Shown here piece after piece: positions 1 to 6,226 of a stretch of 7,346 nt of DNA. Below the pieces are notes generated by a model. That model was not told the DNA's origin. It searched no databases and saw only the letters and a list, made by a program, of their open reading frames with translations. A program made the translations under genes and the position numbers. The stretch lies in the NCBI GenBank assembly GCA_002483345.1, contig DLHS01000013.1:1-7346 (forward strand). Reading direction: 5' to 3'. Position 1 is the first letter of the stretch. Each line of letters opens with the position of its first letter. This DNA is from Bacteroidetes bacterium UBA7662 (GTDB taxonomy: Bacteria; Bacteroidota; Bacteroidia; UBA7662).

Positions 1-1477
1 GCTGCAAGGTGAACGGACCAGCTGATTGCACAAAACGACGGTCATACGGTGAATTGGGATTGGCGCCCGGTCCCGGAAACCGCTCAGACCAATCGAATGG
101 TGGCGCGATGGGATTCTGTAGGGTGCCACCTATCCCCCAGCCTACCGGATCGGAAGCATCGGGATACATAATACCGCTTGGAATATTCGTTGAACCAGCC
201 GATCCGGGATAGCCATTACCACCGTAAACCATCTGGGTATTGTCTTTCCAGCGACCGATCATGTAGTTATAAGCATGTTCCGCGGTGGTAGGGTTGCCGT
301 TCACCGTTGCATCGTTGTTGAAATATAAAAACTTCGCCATGATGATGCGCTCTGTTTTGGGGTCAGGGTCACAACCGAAAGGTACTATTTCATCTACCAG
401 ACCATCGCGGTCGTTGTCGAGGCCATCGTTTAGGTCTGAGAAGGGCCCTTCAAAAAAGTCTACCCCCACAGAAGGCGGATTTTCACCATACCCGCTGATG
501 CCTTCGTCGTTATCATCGCTGTTGTAACAGATGCCCAAACCGCGGGGTACGTCACAACCGACAAAGTCATCCAGGGCGTTTCCCAGCGCAGGATCTATCC
601 ACTGTGCCATATAGGCTTCCTGCAGCACGGTATTCGAGCGGTTGATGATTTTGTTGGTGTAAAACGACATATTATTCAATTCGTCATTGGCCTGGTAGGC
701 GAAGGCCTGCGTCTGAATCTCCATACCGATGGGTACTGAACCCGAACCGGGGGTATTACCCTTGTCGTTGATCACCCACCAGATGCTCTGGTCACCGAAA
801 GTATAGGGGTAATCGCCTTTGTCGGGTGCATAGACATTATCACCGTCGGTATCCACCCAGGGTGCCAGGTTAGGATCCTGGCCTAAGCTCAGATCGCCCG
901 ACACCGGCCAGTCACGGATGGCTGCCGGAATGGAATAAGCCGGATCGCCACTGGCAATCGCCAGGATATGTTCCTGAATTTCTTTCCTGCTAATTTTCCA
1001 CTGTACATCCCAACTGCGGCATTCATCTGCACTGATGGTCGCGTCCAGGGTACTCAGGGGTCCCGGCCAGAAACCCACCCCCAGCACAGACGTTTGGCGG
1101 TAGGTTTGCGCCGCTACTTTTAAAGTTGCACCGGCATCTTTACCGCCTATCCAGACAGAGCCGGCAAAAAGAGACGTTTTTTTCGGTTGTGCCGGGTCAT
1201 CGTTTTTGGGGATTTCATAACGGGCGATGTTGTTGACCAGGTCCCACCACATATCTCCGCCGTTGAGGATGAGTATACGGGCATTGTTGATATCAAGATT
1301 GGTTCGGGCGGTGGCCTGCGAACAATCAGCAGCAGTGCGCAAAATCAGCAGCGCCGGATCAGAAGCGGGTGGCTGTGGACTTAAATCGGGCTGTGCATAC
1401 AGAGAAAAAGGGAAAAGACCTAAAATCAGTCCTAAAAAAACGCTTTTTGCAGCCAAAAGGAAGTGGGTATGAGGCAT
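1..1477 (-). CDS. Large secreted surface protein, T9SS-cargo-like (N-terminal 492 residues, runs off the left edge)
   Basis: The frame is open from an ATG at 1477 to base 1, giving 492 codons with no stop; the C-terminus lies outside the window. An in-frame TGA eight codons upstream leaves this ATG as the natural start. Residues 1-28 form a signal peptide (hydrophobic stretch about 13-27, likely cleavage SLYA|QP). Residues 72-79 read NGGDMWWD, followed by an FAGSVWIGG block, a KVAAQTYRQ block and an FWPGPL block. Residues 208-224 carry an acidic DTDGDN...GDYP segment, then GDQSIWWVIND (228-238). Residues 351-363 (DGLDNDRDGLVDE) resemble a calcium-binding acidic loop. From memory, these blocks recur in large Bacteroidota proteins that end in a T9SS type A sorting domain, but that domain cannot be seen here. 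It is therefore inferred to be exported to the cell surface or medium; its specific function is unknown. It starts 33 bases after the ABC permease stop, with no clear Shine-Dalgarno, so co-transcription is likely. Confidence 0.85.
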   Translation of the reverse strand, partial: MPHTHFLLAAKSVFLGLILGLFPFSLYAQPDLSPQPPASDPALLILRTAADCSQATARTNLDINNARILILNGGDMWWDLVNNIARYEIPKNDDPAQPKKTSLFAGSVWIGGKDAGATLKVAAQTYRQTSVLGVGFWPGPLSTLDATISADECRSWDVQWKISRKEIQEHILAIASGDPAYSIPAAIRDWPVSGDLSLGQDPNLAPWVDTDGDNVYAPDKGDYPYTFGDQSIWWVINDKGNTPGSGSVPIGMEIQTQAFAYQANDELNNMSFYTNKIINRSNTVLQEAYMAQWIDPALGNALDDFVGCDVPRGLGICYNSDDNDEGISGYGENPPSVGVDFFEGPFSDLNDGLDNDRDGLVDEIVPFGCDPDPKTERIIMAKFLYFNNDATVNGNPTTAEHAYNYMIGRWKDNTQMVYGGNGYPGSAGSTNIPSGIMYPDASDPVGWGIGGTLQNPIAPPFDWSERFPGPGANPNSPYDRRFVQSAGPFTLQ

Positions 1478-1510
1478 CCGGCGGGGGTTCAGTCGTGGTC
1501 AGACTGTAAG

Positions 1511-2614
1511 TTAACCCATCTTTACCTTACTATCAAAAGCATCACTCATGCCATTACCCATCAGATTGAAGGCAAGCACCAGCAGCAGTATGACAGCACC
1601 CGGTACCAGGGCCAGGTAGGCAGCGTCCATAATGATGTACGGATAGTGCTCTTTGATCATTAAACCGAGGGTAGGCACGGGAGGTTGAACCCCGATACCC
1701 AGAAAACTCAAGCCCGATTCCACCAGAATGGCAGAGGCAAAATTTGACGCCGCCATGATAATAAGGGGGCCCACCACATTTGGCAGCAGATGCCGCAGCA
1801 TAATGCGGATATCTGCATAACCCAGGGCCCTGGCAGCCTCTACAAATTCCTTTTCGCGCAACGACAAAATCTGCCCACGGACTATCCTGGCCACATCTAC
1901 CCACATAGTAAGCCCTACGGCCAGAAAAACCTGCCAGAAGCCCTTGCCCAAAGCCAGCGAGAAGGCTATGACCAGCAACAAAGACGGAATTGACCAGGTT
2001 ACATTGATAATAAACTGAATAAGCTGGTCGACCCAGCCCCGGTAATAGGCAGCGAGTAGCCCTAACAGCGTTCCGACCGCAATGCTGATCAGCACTGCCA
2101 TCAAACCCACTGCCAGCGATATCCTCAGACCAATGATAAGCCTGCTCAGCAAATCCCGGCCGAGCACATCGGTTCCCAGCCAATACGTTTTATAAACAAT
2201 GCTTCTTTGCTGACCGTCTTCCAGCAAGGCAAGCTTTTCTGTTCCGTTGCCCGAAACCGTTCCTGCCTCAAAGGGAATAAAAACCAGGCTGTCACCGGCT
2301 ATCTCCACCTTACGGACTAACAGATACTGCATGCTGCGGTTATCTCCTGAAAGCCATCTTTCCAAAAAACCGGGACGGGGTTGCTGTTGTGGTTCTGTTA
2401 AGATATAAGTAGCCCGCGTACCGGGTGATTGCGCTACAAGTTGCAGTGTTTGCTGGTTGGCATCGCTGCTGTCGTCGGGTACAATGAGATATCCCGCAAC
2501 AGCCAGAAGCACTGCCAGTCCGATGAAAACGGCGGAGGAGACCGCTGGTATATTTTGCCTGAAACGACGCCATACCAGGGTGGCCGGGCTTATAATCTGA
2601 GTTTTTCCGCTCAT
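1511..2614 (-). CDS. ABC transporter permease, DppC/OppC type (peptide/nickel family)
   Basis: Inner-membrane permease subunit of a binding-protein-dependent ABC transporter of the peptide/nickel family, 367 residues from the ATG at 2614. The frame extends seven codons further to a GTG at 2635. I prefer the ATG because it forms an ATGA overlap with the glycosyltransferase stop and is preceded by a purine-rich stretch. The first membrane segment is about residues 20-44. A long, mostly polar stretch (about 46-143) follows. Then come the family hallmark LGTDVLGRD (146-154), several membrane helices, the EAA loop EAARALGYADI...LLPN (259-279) that contacts the ATPase, and the C-terminal FNLMGNGMSDAFDSK (349-363). 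E. coli DppC/OppC are roughly 300 residues, so the extra length is mainly the insert. No partner permease, ATPase or binding protein is in the window, so the substrate cannot be assigned; they may be encoded elsewhere. Confidence 0.93.
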   Translation of the reverse strand: MSGKTQIISPATLVWRRFRQNIPAVSSAVFIGLAVLLAVAGYLIVPDDSSDANQQTLQLVAQSPGTRATYILTEPQQQPRPGFLERWLSGDNRSMQYLLVRKVEIAGDSLVFIPFEAGTVSGNGTEKLALLEDGQQRSIVYKTYWLGTDVLGRDLLSRLIIGLRISLAVGLMAVLISIAVGTLLGLLAAYYRGWVDQLIQFIINVTWSIPSLLLVIAFSLALGKGFWQVFLAVGLTMWVDVARIVRGQILSLREKEFVEAARALGYADIRIMLRHLLPNVVGPLIIMAASNFASAILVESGLSFLGIGVQPPVPTLGLMIKEHYPYIIMDAAYLALVPGAVILLLVLAFNLMGNGMSDAFDSKVKMG

Positions 2615-2626
2615 CTCACCCTTCTG
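2611..2626 (-). promoter_or_regulatory. ATGA stop/start overlap with purine-rich ribosome-binding stretch for the ABC permease
   Basis: On the minus strand the glycosyltransferase TGA (2613-2611) shares bases with an ATG (2614-2612). The preceding bases AGAAGGGTGAG (2625-2615) are a plausible, closely spaced Shine-Dalgarno. This is a classic translational-coupling arrangement and is the reason for choosing this start over the GTG at 2635. Confidence 0.45.
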
Positions 2627-3732
2627 CCCTTCCACTCATAACCTTTGAACCGGCTTGAGATGCCGATGATAAGCACGTATAAAACATGCAGGACTTGTTC
2701 CGGAATCAGCAGCCTCATTTGTTTCGAAATCCCATAAAAGCGTGTCAATTCTCTCAAAAATAGGTACTCTGCACCAATTTTTATGCCCCAGACAACTATG
2801 CTCAGCCAGACAGGCACCCAACCGAAAAAAGGAGCTATGAGCAGGTAAAGCATGAGTACATTAAACAAATAGGCCGCTATCAAGGCATAGGTGACTCCTT
2901 CCAGGTCGTATTCCGTACTTTTCGAAACCCAACGTTTACGTTGCCTGTAAAAAGATTTCAGATCTGGTTGAGGGGGCGTGGTGATAAGCGCTTCCGGGTC
3001 ATACACAAAACGTACAGAGCCTTTGCGGCGCATATGCATCTTGTGCATCAGGAACTCATCGTCGCCGGAAGCCAGGTGGTCGTTGCCCTGATAGCCGCCC
3101 AGCTCGTAAAATGCAGCCTTCCGGTAAGCAAGATTGGCCCCATTGCACATGGTAGGCCGCTGTAAGGCAAGAGATGCCGCCCCTATACCGTTGAGGGAAG
3201 CAAATTCCAGCTGCTGAAAGCCCCCAAACAAACTTGTCGCCGGCGACAATACTACCGGGCCTGACAATAAATCAGCCTTCCCTTCCTGCACGGCCCGGTC
3301 AAGGGCGCTCAGCCAGTGTGGTCCCATAAGGCAATCCGCATCCGTTGTAATAATCCAATCGCCGGTAGCGGCCGCTACTCCTTTTTGGATGGCCCCTTTT
3401 TTAAAAGGCAGGAAATTATCATCGGGTGTTCTTTGCAGCAGGCGAAGGTGGGGATTGGCCATTTCTGTAACCAGTCTGGCGGTTTCATCACTGGAGAAAT
3501 CGTCAATAACCAATACCTCAAAAGCTGTGGCAGGGTAATCCTGGTCCAGTACTGCACGCACACTGTGCTGTATGTTAGAGGCCTCATTACGGGCTGCTAT
3601 CAGGACTGAAAAATGGGTAGGTGTTCCTGATGCAGGGGGTGATGATTTGAGTTTACGCCAGCCGGAACGCGCCAGAAGCACAAAAAAAGCATAAAATGCC
3701 ACATAAAGAATACTAACGACCCACCCAAACAT
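2611..3732 (-). CDS. Membrane-anchored glycosyltransferase family 2 protein
   Basis: 373-residue GT-A-fold glycosyltransferase expected to transfer a sugar from a nucleotide-sugar donor at the cytoplasmic face of the inner membrane. Residues 4-21 are a membrane anchor. The catalytic domain begins at FSVLIAARNE (41-50). It contains the nucleotide-binding VIDDFSSDET (75-84), the metal-binding DXD in TTDADC (129-134), an acidic GDDE (223-226) in the position of the catalytic-base motif, and QRKRW (264-268), which fits the QxxRW signature of cellulose/hyaluronan-synthase-like enzymes. Two or three membrane segments follow (about 282-303, 305-322, 341-358). All key residues are present. It starts inside the 3' end of the flippase-like gene (20-base overlap) and ends in an ATGA overlap with the ABC permease, so the three are probably co-translated. 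Product and acceptor are unknown. A role in making a lipid-linked sugar or surface glycan is inferred from the flippase-like neighbour. Confidence 0.93.
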   Translation of the reverse strand: MFGWVVSILYVAFYAFFVLLARSGWRKLKSSPPASGTPTHFSVLIAARNEASNIQHSVRAVLDQDYPATAFEVLVIDDFSSDETARLVTEMANPHLRLLQRTPDDNFLPFKKGAIQKGVAAATGDWIITTDADCLMGPHWLSALDRAVQEGKADLLSGPVVLSPATSLFGGFQQLEFASLNGIGAASLALQRPTMCNGANLAYRKAAFYELGGYQGNDHLASGDDEFLMHKMHMRRKGSVRFVYDPEALITTPPQPDLKSFYRQRKRWVSKSTEYDLEGVTYALIAAYLFNVLMLYLLIAPFFGWVPVWLSIVVWGIKIGAEYLFLRELTRFYGISKQMRLLIPEQVLHVLYVLIIGISSRFKGYEWKGRRVR

Positions 3733-4693
3733 CCTGCAAACGTAATTGAATCAAACTAAACCAGCCCAGCAAGGCCGGGAAAATAATATTCATTCCCCAA
3801 AGCAGGTAGGATGGCAACAAGGCCAGTACGGCAGAACCGGCCCAAGGTTCAAACAGCAACAGGGCCAGGCCTCCCCTTACCCCCAGATCGGTCAGTACAA
3901 AGCTGGGAACCAGGGTCTGGGCCAGAAAAAGAAGCGGAATCAAAGTAACCGCTTTCACTATATCCGGCGGAAATCCGGTAAAAAGCATGAGCGCGTACAA
4001 CTGACTGCTGAAAATAAGGTACCGCAGGGCTGCAACACCCAGCACCTGCCTAAGTTGTGTCGTCGAATAACGTCCGCTGAGCAAGAGGTACCGAAGCCAG
4101 CGGTTACCGTACTTCCACGATTTCAGCCGGTGAACAAGTGCTGTAGCCCTGAAATACAGCAACAACCACAACACACTGGCCAACACCGCCAATAAAATGA
4201 GTACCCAGCGCCAGTTGCTCAAAAAAGGAAGGGTGCTTGATGAATACAGCAAAGCCGCCAGTGCCCCCAGCCAATAAATGACATACTGGGCAAGGCTTCC
4301 CATAAAAGTCGCGAATATACCCGCGATCCGGTGTCTTGGCGGAAGATACAGGATACGACCTGCAAACTCACCAATGCGGTTGGGTGTAAACAAACTGACT
4401 GTTAAACCTGTAAGAACTGCCTTTAAACCCGTGAGGGCAGGCATTGGAATCATTCCCCAAAGTAATTTGCGCCATTTCAGCGACTCCAGACCGATGTTGA
4501 AGGGCATCAATGCAACAGCCAGCAGTAACCAGTAACGGGCAGGGCTGTTCCAACGCGCTCCCAGGGAGCGCAGGCGTTCACCCAGGGTAGCATCTTCAGA
4601 AAGCTCCTGATAAATGAGTCCAAAAAACAACAAACCCAGGGCAATTTTAAGCGCAGCAGATAACCAACCGGGATAAGTAACTTTACGTTTCAT
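3713..4693 (-). CDS. Flippase-like / lysylphosphatidylglycerol synthase transmembrane-domain protein (UPF0104 family)
   Basis: Very hydrophobic 326-residue integral membrane protein with about seven to eight predicted segments (for example 11-29, 53-69, 88-102, 124-150, 161-181, 217-240, 246-265, 288-316). Motifs I associate with this family are NIGLESLKWR (66-75), TPNRIGEFAGR (103-113) and LTDLGVRGG (267-275). The family includes the membrane part of MprF, which flips aminoacylated lipids, and AglD-like proteins; stand-alone members are mostly uncharacterised. There is no aminoacyl-transferase domain here, so lysyl-phosphatidylglycerol synthesis is not expected. The frame stays open upstream to 4813, but that extension is antisense to ruvC and has no family features, so I start at the ATG at 4693 (MKRKVTYPGW). 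It overlaps the glycosyltransferase start by 20 bases, suggesting that it handles a lipid or glycolipid made with that enzyme. That link is inference. Confidence 0.9.
   Translation of the reverse strand: MKRKVTYPGWLSAALKIALGLLFFGLIYQELSEDATLGERLRSLGARWNSPARYWLLLAVALMPFNIGLESLKWRKLLWGMIPMPALTGLKAVLTGLTVSLFTPNRIGEFAGRILYLPPRHRIAGIFATFMGSLAQYVIYWLGALAALLYSSSTLPFLSNWRWVLILLAVLASVLWLLLYFRATALVHRLKSWKYGNRWLRYLLLSGRYSTTQLRQVLGVAALRYLIFSSQLYALMLFTGFPPDIVKAVTLIPLLFLAQTLVPSFVLTDLGVRGGLALLLFEPWAGSAVLALLPSYLLWGMNIIFPALLGWFSLIQLRLQDVWVGR
4555..4571. repeat. Perfect inverted repeat inside the flippase-like gene
   Basis: GCGCTCCC-A-GGGAGCGC is a perfect 8-base inverted repeat with a one-base centre. Flanking AACGC (4552-4556) and GCGTT (4574-4578) could form an alternative pairing. 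It lies in coding sequence (residues about 41-47 of the protein) and has no T-tract, so it is not an intrinsic terminator. It may be chance, a protein-binding site or a small mRNA hairpin. Confidence 0.5.
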
Positions 4694-4718
4694 TACAACC
4701 TCAAAGAAAGCAAAACAA

Positions 4719-5297
4719 TTGTCAGCAGTATTACACAAAAATGAAAGGATTATCCTTGGCATCGACCCGGGAACTACCGTCATGGGATTTGGCGTGATAA
4801 AAGTTGTTGACAAGCAGATGGTGTTGCTCGAGCTGGGAATCCTGCGGCTGGAGAAACTTGCCGATCACCCACTCAAGCTGAAAGCCATTTTTGAGAAAAT
4901 GCTTGCCCTCATCGACAAACACCATCCTGATGAACTGGCCATTGAAGCGCCTTTTTATGGCAAAAATGTGCAATCCATGCTCAAACTGGGCAGAGCCCAG
5001 GGAGTAGCCATTTCTGCAGCCCTCTCCCGGGAGATCCCCATCACCGAATACTACCCGAAAAAAATAAAACAGTCTGTTACCGGCAATGGAAATGCTTCGA
5101 AAGAGCAGGTGGCAGCCATGCTTGACACCTTGCTGCACACCAAACTGGCTGCCGAAAAACTCGATGCTACAGATGCGCTGGCAGCGGCAGTGTGCCACCA
5201 TTTTCAGACCGGTAACAAAACCAGTACAGGCTCCGGCAAAAAAGGATGGAAAGGTTTTCTGTCAGATAATCCCGGCAAGATTATAAGTGCGACCTGA
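4719..5297 (+). CDS. ruvC: Crossover junction endodeoxyribonuclease RuvC (Holliday junction resolvase)
   Basis: 192-residue cytoplasmic resolvase that cuts Holliday junctions during recombination and repair, acting with RuvA and RuvB, neither of which is in the window. The four catalytic acids are all present: D16 in GIDPGTT, E76 in AIEAPFYGKN, and D149 and D152 in LDATDALAAAVCHH; they correspond to E. coli D7, E66, D138 and D141. NVQSMLKLGRAQGVA and GNGNASKEQVA are also typical. The C-terminal tail KKGWKGFLSDNPGKI matches the basic/aromatic tail I know from Bacteroidota RuvC. No in-frame ATG exists before the conserved core; the best start is a TTG at 4719. The nearby ATG at 4741 is out of frame. 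Residues NERIILGID just before the core look like native RuvC, so the TTG start is more likely than a frameshift. It is divergent from the flippase-like gene with a 25-base gap, and its stop overlaps the HIT gene by 17 bases. Confidence 0.96.
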   Translation: MSAVLHKNERIILGIDPGTTVMGFGVIKVVDKQMVLLELGILRLEKLADHPLKLKAIFEKMLALIDKHHPDELAIEAPFYGKNVQSMLKLGRAQGVAISAALSREIPITEYYPKKIKQSVTGNGNASKEQVAAMLDTLLHTKLAAEKLDATDALAAAVCHHFQTGNKTSTGSGKKGWKGFLSDNPGKIISAT

Positions 5298-5673
5298 TAG
5301 CCGCAGCCGTTTCTGCCAGCGACTCCTGCGAGGGGTTCAGTTTCGGATTCGCAAAATTCATATCTGCTACCTTATTCATTGGAATAAGGTGGATATGGGT
5401 ATGCGGGACTTCCAGGCCGATCACAGAAACACCCAGACGGGCACAAGGAACTGCCGCCTTGATGGCCGGAGCAATCTTCTTGGCAAAAAGCATCAGCCCG
5501 CAAAGTGTTTCATCGTCGAGATGAAAGATATAATCAACTTCTGTTTTGGGTATTACAAGGGTATGGCCGGTGGCCAGCGGAGAAATATCCAGAAAAGCAA
5601 GGTAACGCTCGTCCTCCGCTATTTTATGACAGGGAATTTCACCCTGGATAATACGGGTAAAAATGGTGGCCAT
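5281..5673 (-). CDS. HIT (histidine triad) family protein, HINT/Fhit-like nucleotide hydrolase
   Basis: 130-residue cytoplasmic protein of the histidine triad family, which hydrolyses or transfers nucleotides at a phosphoramidate or dinucleotide bond. It begins FTRIIQGEIPCHKI (5-18), the usual HIT opening. It continues with DISPLATGHTLVIPK (29-43) and carries the signature VPHTHIHLIP (89-98), in which H91, H93 and H95 form the triad. Length is normal for bacterial HINT-like proteins (about 110-140). Its ATG (5673-5671) shares one base with the greA stop (TGATG), so translation is probably coupled to greA. The gene is convergent with ruvC and the two share their last 17 bases. The exact substrate is not predictable; bacterial members often act on adenosine phosphoramidates. 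Confidence 0.95.
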   Translation of the reverse strand: MATIFTRIIQGEIPCHKIAEDERYLAFLDISPLATGHTLVIPKTEVDYIFHLDDETLCGLMLFAKKIAPAIKAAVPCARLGVSVIGLEVPHTHIHLIPMNKVADMNFANPKLNPSQESLAETAAAIRSHL

Positions 5674-6146
5674 CAGATGGTGATTTCCAATACCTCAAAT
5701 TTCACAATACCGGAAGGCACCTGAATTTCTGCTATTTCACCTACTTTTTTGCCGAGAAGTCCCTTTCCAATCGGACTGCTGACCGAAATACGACCACTTT
5801 TCAGGTCGGCTTCCTTCTCTGATACAAGGGTATACTGCATGGTAGCACCGTTACTCAGATTTTTGATCTGAACGCGTGTAAGCGCCTGCACCTTACTGGT
5901 ATCAATCTGAGACTCATCTATCAAACGGGCATTCCCCATCAGGGTTTCCAGTTTTGATATTTTAAGCTCCAGCAATCCCTGGGCTTCTTTGGCAGCATCA
6001 TATTCGGCATTCTCCGAAAGGTCCCCCTTGTCACGCGCTTCCTGAATAGCTTTGGCCATTTCGGAACGGCCGCGTGTACGCAAATCGTTCAATTCAATCT
6101 TGAGTTTCTCAAGACCCTCTTTGGTGAAATAGGATACCTCACTCAT
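5673..6146 (-). CDS. greA: Transcription elongation factor GreA
   Basis: 157-residue elongation factor that enters the RNA polymerase secondary channel and stimulates cleavage of backtracked RNA, rescuing stalled complexes. Residues 1-75 are the N-terminal antiparallel coiled coil. Its tip carries ARDKGDLSENAEYDAAKEAQ (37-56), including the acidic pair D42 and E45 that coordinates the catalytic metal (D41 and E44 in E. coli GreA). The C-terminal FKBP-like domain ends with SSPIGKGLLGKKVGEIAEI (123-141). Length matches the family (about 158). No clear Shine-Dalgarno precedes the ATG. The stop overlaps the HIT gene start by one base; from memory this greA-HIT order occurs in other Bacteroidota. 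The terminator of the upstream gene begins only about 22 bases before the start codon, so the promoter must overlap or precede it. Confidence 0.97.
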   Translation of the reverse strand: MSEVSYFTKEGLEKLKIELNDLRTRGRSEMAKAIQEARDKGDLSENAEYDAAKEAQGLLELKISKLETLMGNARLIDESQIDTSKVQALTRVQIKNLSNGATMQYTLVSEKEADLKSGRISVSSPIGKGLLGKKVGEIAEIQVPSGIVKFEVLEITI

Positions 6147-6168
6147 AGCTGTTCGCTTGTATTAGATG

Positions 6169-6207
6169 AAAAAAAAGAAACGCCCTAATCCACATTAGAG
6201 CGTTTCT
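6169..6207 (-). terminator. Intrinsic terminator of the PorV/PorQ-family gene
   Basis: On the minus strand AGAAACGC pairs with GCGTTTCT (eight pairs). After one mismatch, CTAAT pairs with ATTAG (five pairs) around a four-base loop at 6190-6193. The stem spans 6207-6176 and is followed by TTTCTTTTTTTT-like sequence, including eight T residues at 6176-6169. It sits 20 bases after the stop codon at 6227. The plus-strand side lacks a T-tract, so it works in the minus direction only. Confidence 0.88.
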
Positions 6208-6212
6208 GAAAA

Positions 6213-6220
6213 CAAAATTA
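6213..6220 (-). promoter_or_regulatory. Candidate Bacteroidota -7 promoter element for greA
   Basis: The minus strand reads TAATTTTG, matching the Bacteroidota consensus TAnnTTTG. Initiation about seven bases downstream would start RNA near 6206, at the first base of the terminator hairpin, giving a leader of about 60 bases before greA. I see no good TTG -33 box at the expected distance, and the region is AT-rich, so a chance match is quite possible. Confidence 0.25.
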
Positions 6221-6226
6221 AGAAAA

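Noticed and set aside
9..527. Short plus-strand open frames at the left edge
   Set aside because: They are antisense to the continuous 492-codon frame of the secreted protein and show no motif.
1554..2183. 209-codon minus-strand open frame
   Set aside because: It is an alternate frame inside the ABC permease gene, rich in Cys, Gly and Arg, with no family features.
2615..2635. GTG start adding seven residues to the ABC permease
   Set aside because: The ATG at 2614 makes an ATGA overlap and has a better placed purine-rich stretch; the GTG cannot be fully excluded.
3746..4195. 149-codon plus-strand open frame, glutamine- and lysine-rich
   Set aside because: It is entirely antisense to the flippase-like gene, with a low-complexity, non-protein-like composition and no recognisable motif.
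4694..4813. 40-codon N-terminal extension of the flippase-like protein
   Set aside because: It would be antisense to the start of ruvC, lacks family similarity, and a good ATG followed directly by a membrane segment lies at 4693.
4731..5201. 156-codon minus-strand open frame
   Set aside because: It is antisense to ruvC, whose catalytic residues and family motifs are intact.
5266..5284. Possible terminator hairpin (ATAATC/GATTAT) at the ruvC 3' end
   Set aside because: It has only six AT-rich pairs, a seven-base loop and no T-tract.
5287..5724. 145-codon plus-strand open frame
   Set aside because: It is antisense to the HIT gene and the end of greA; both real genes have complete motifs.
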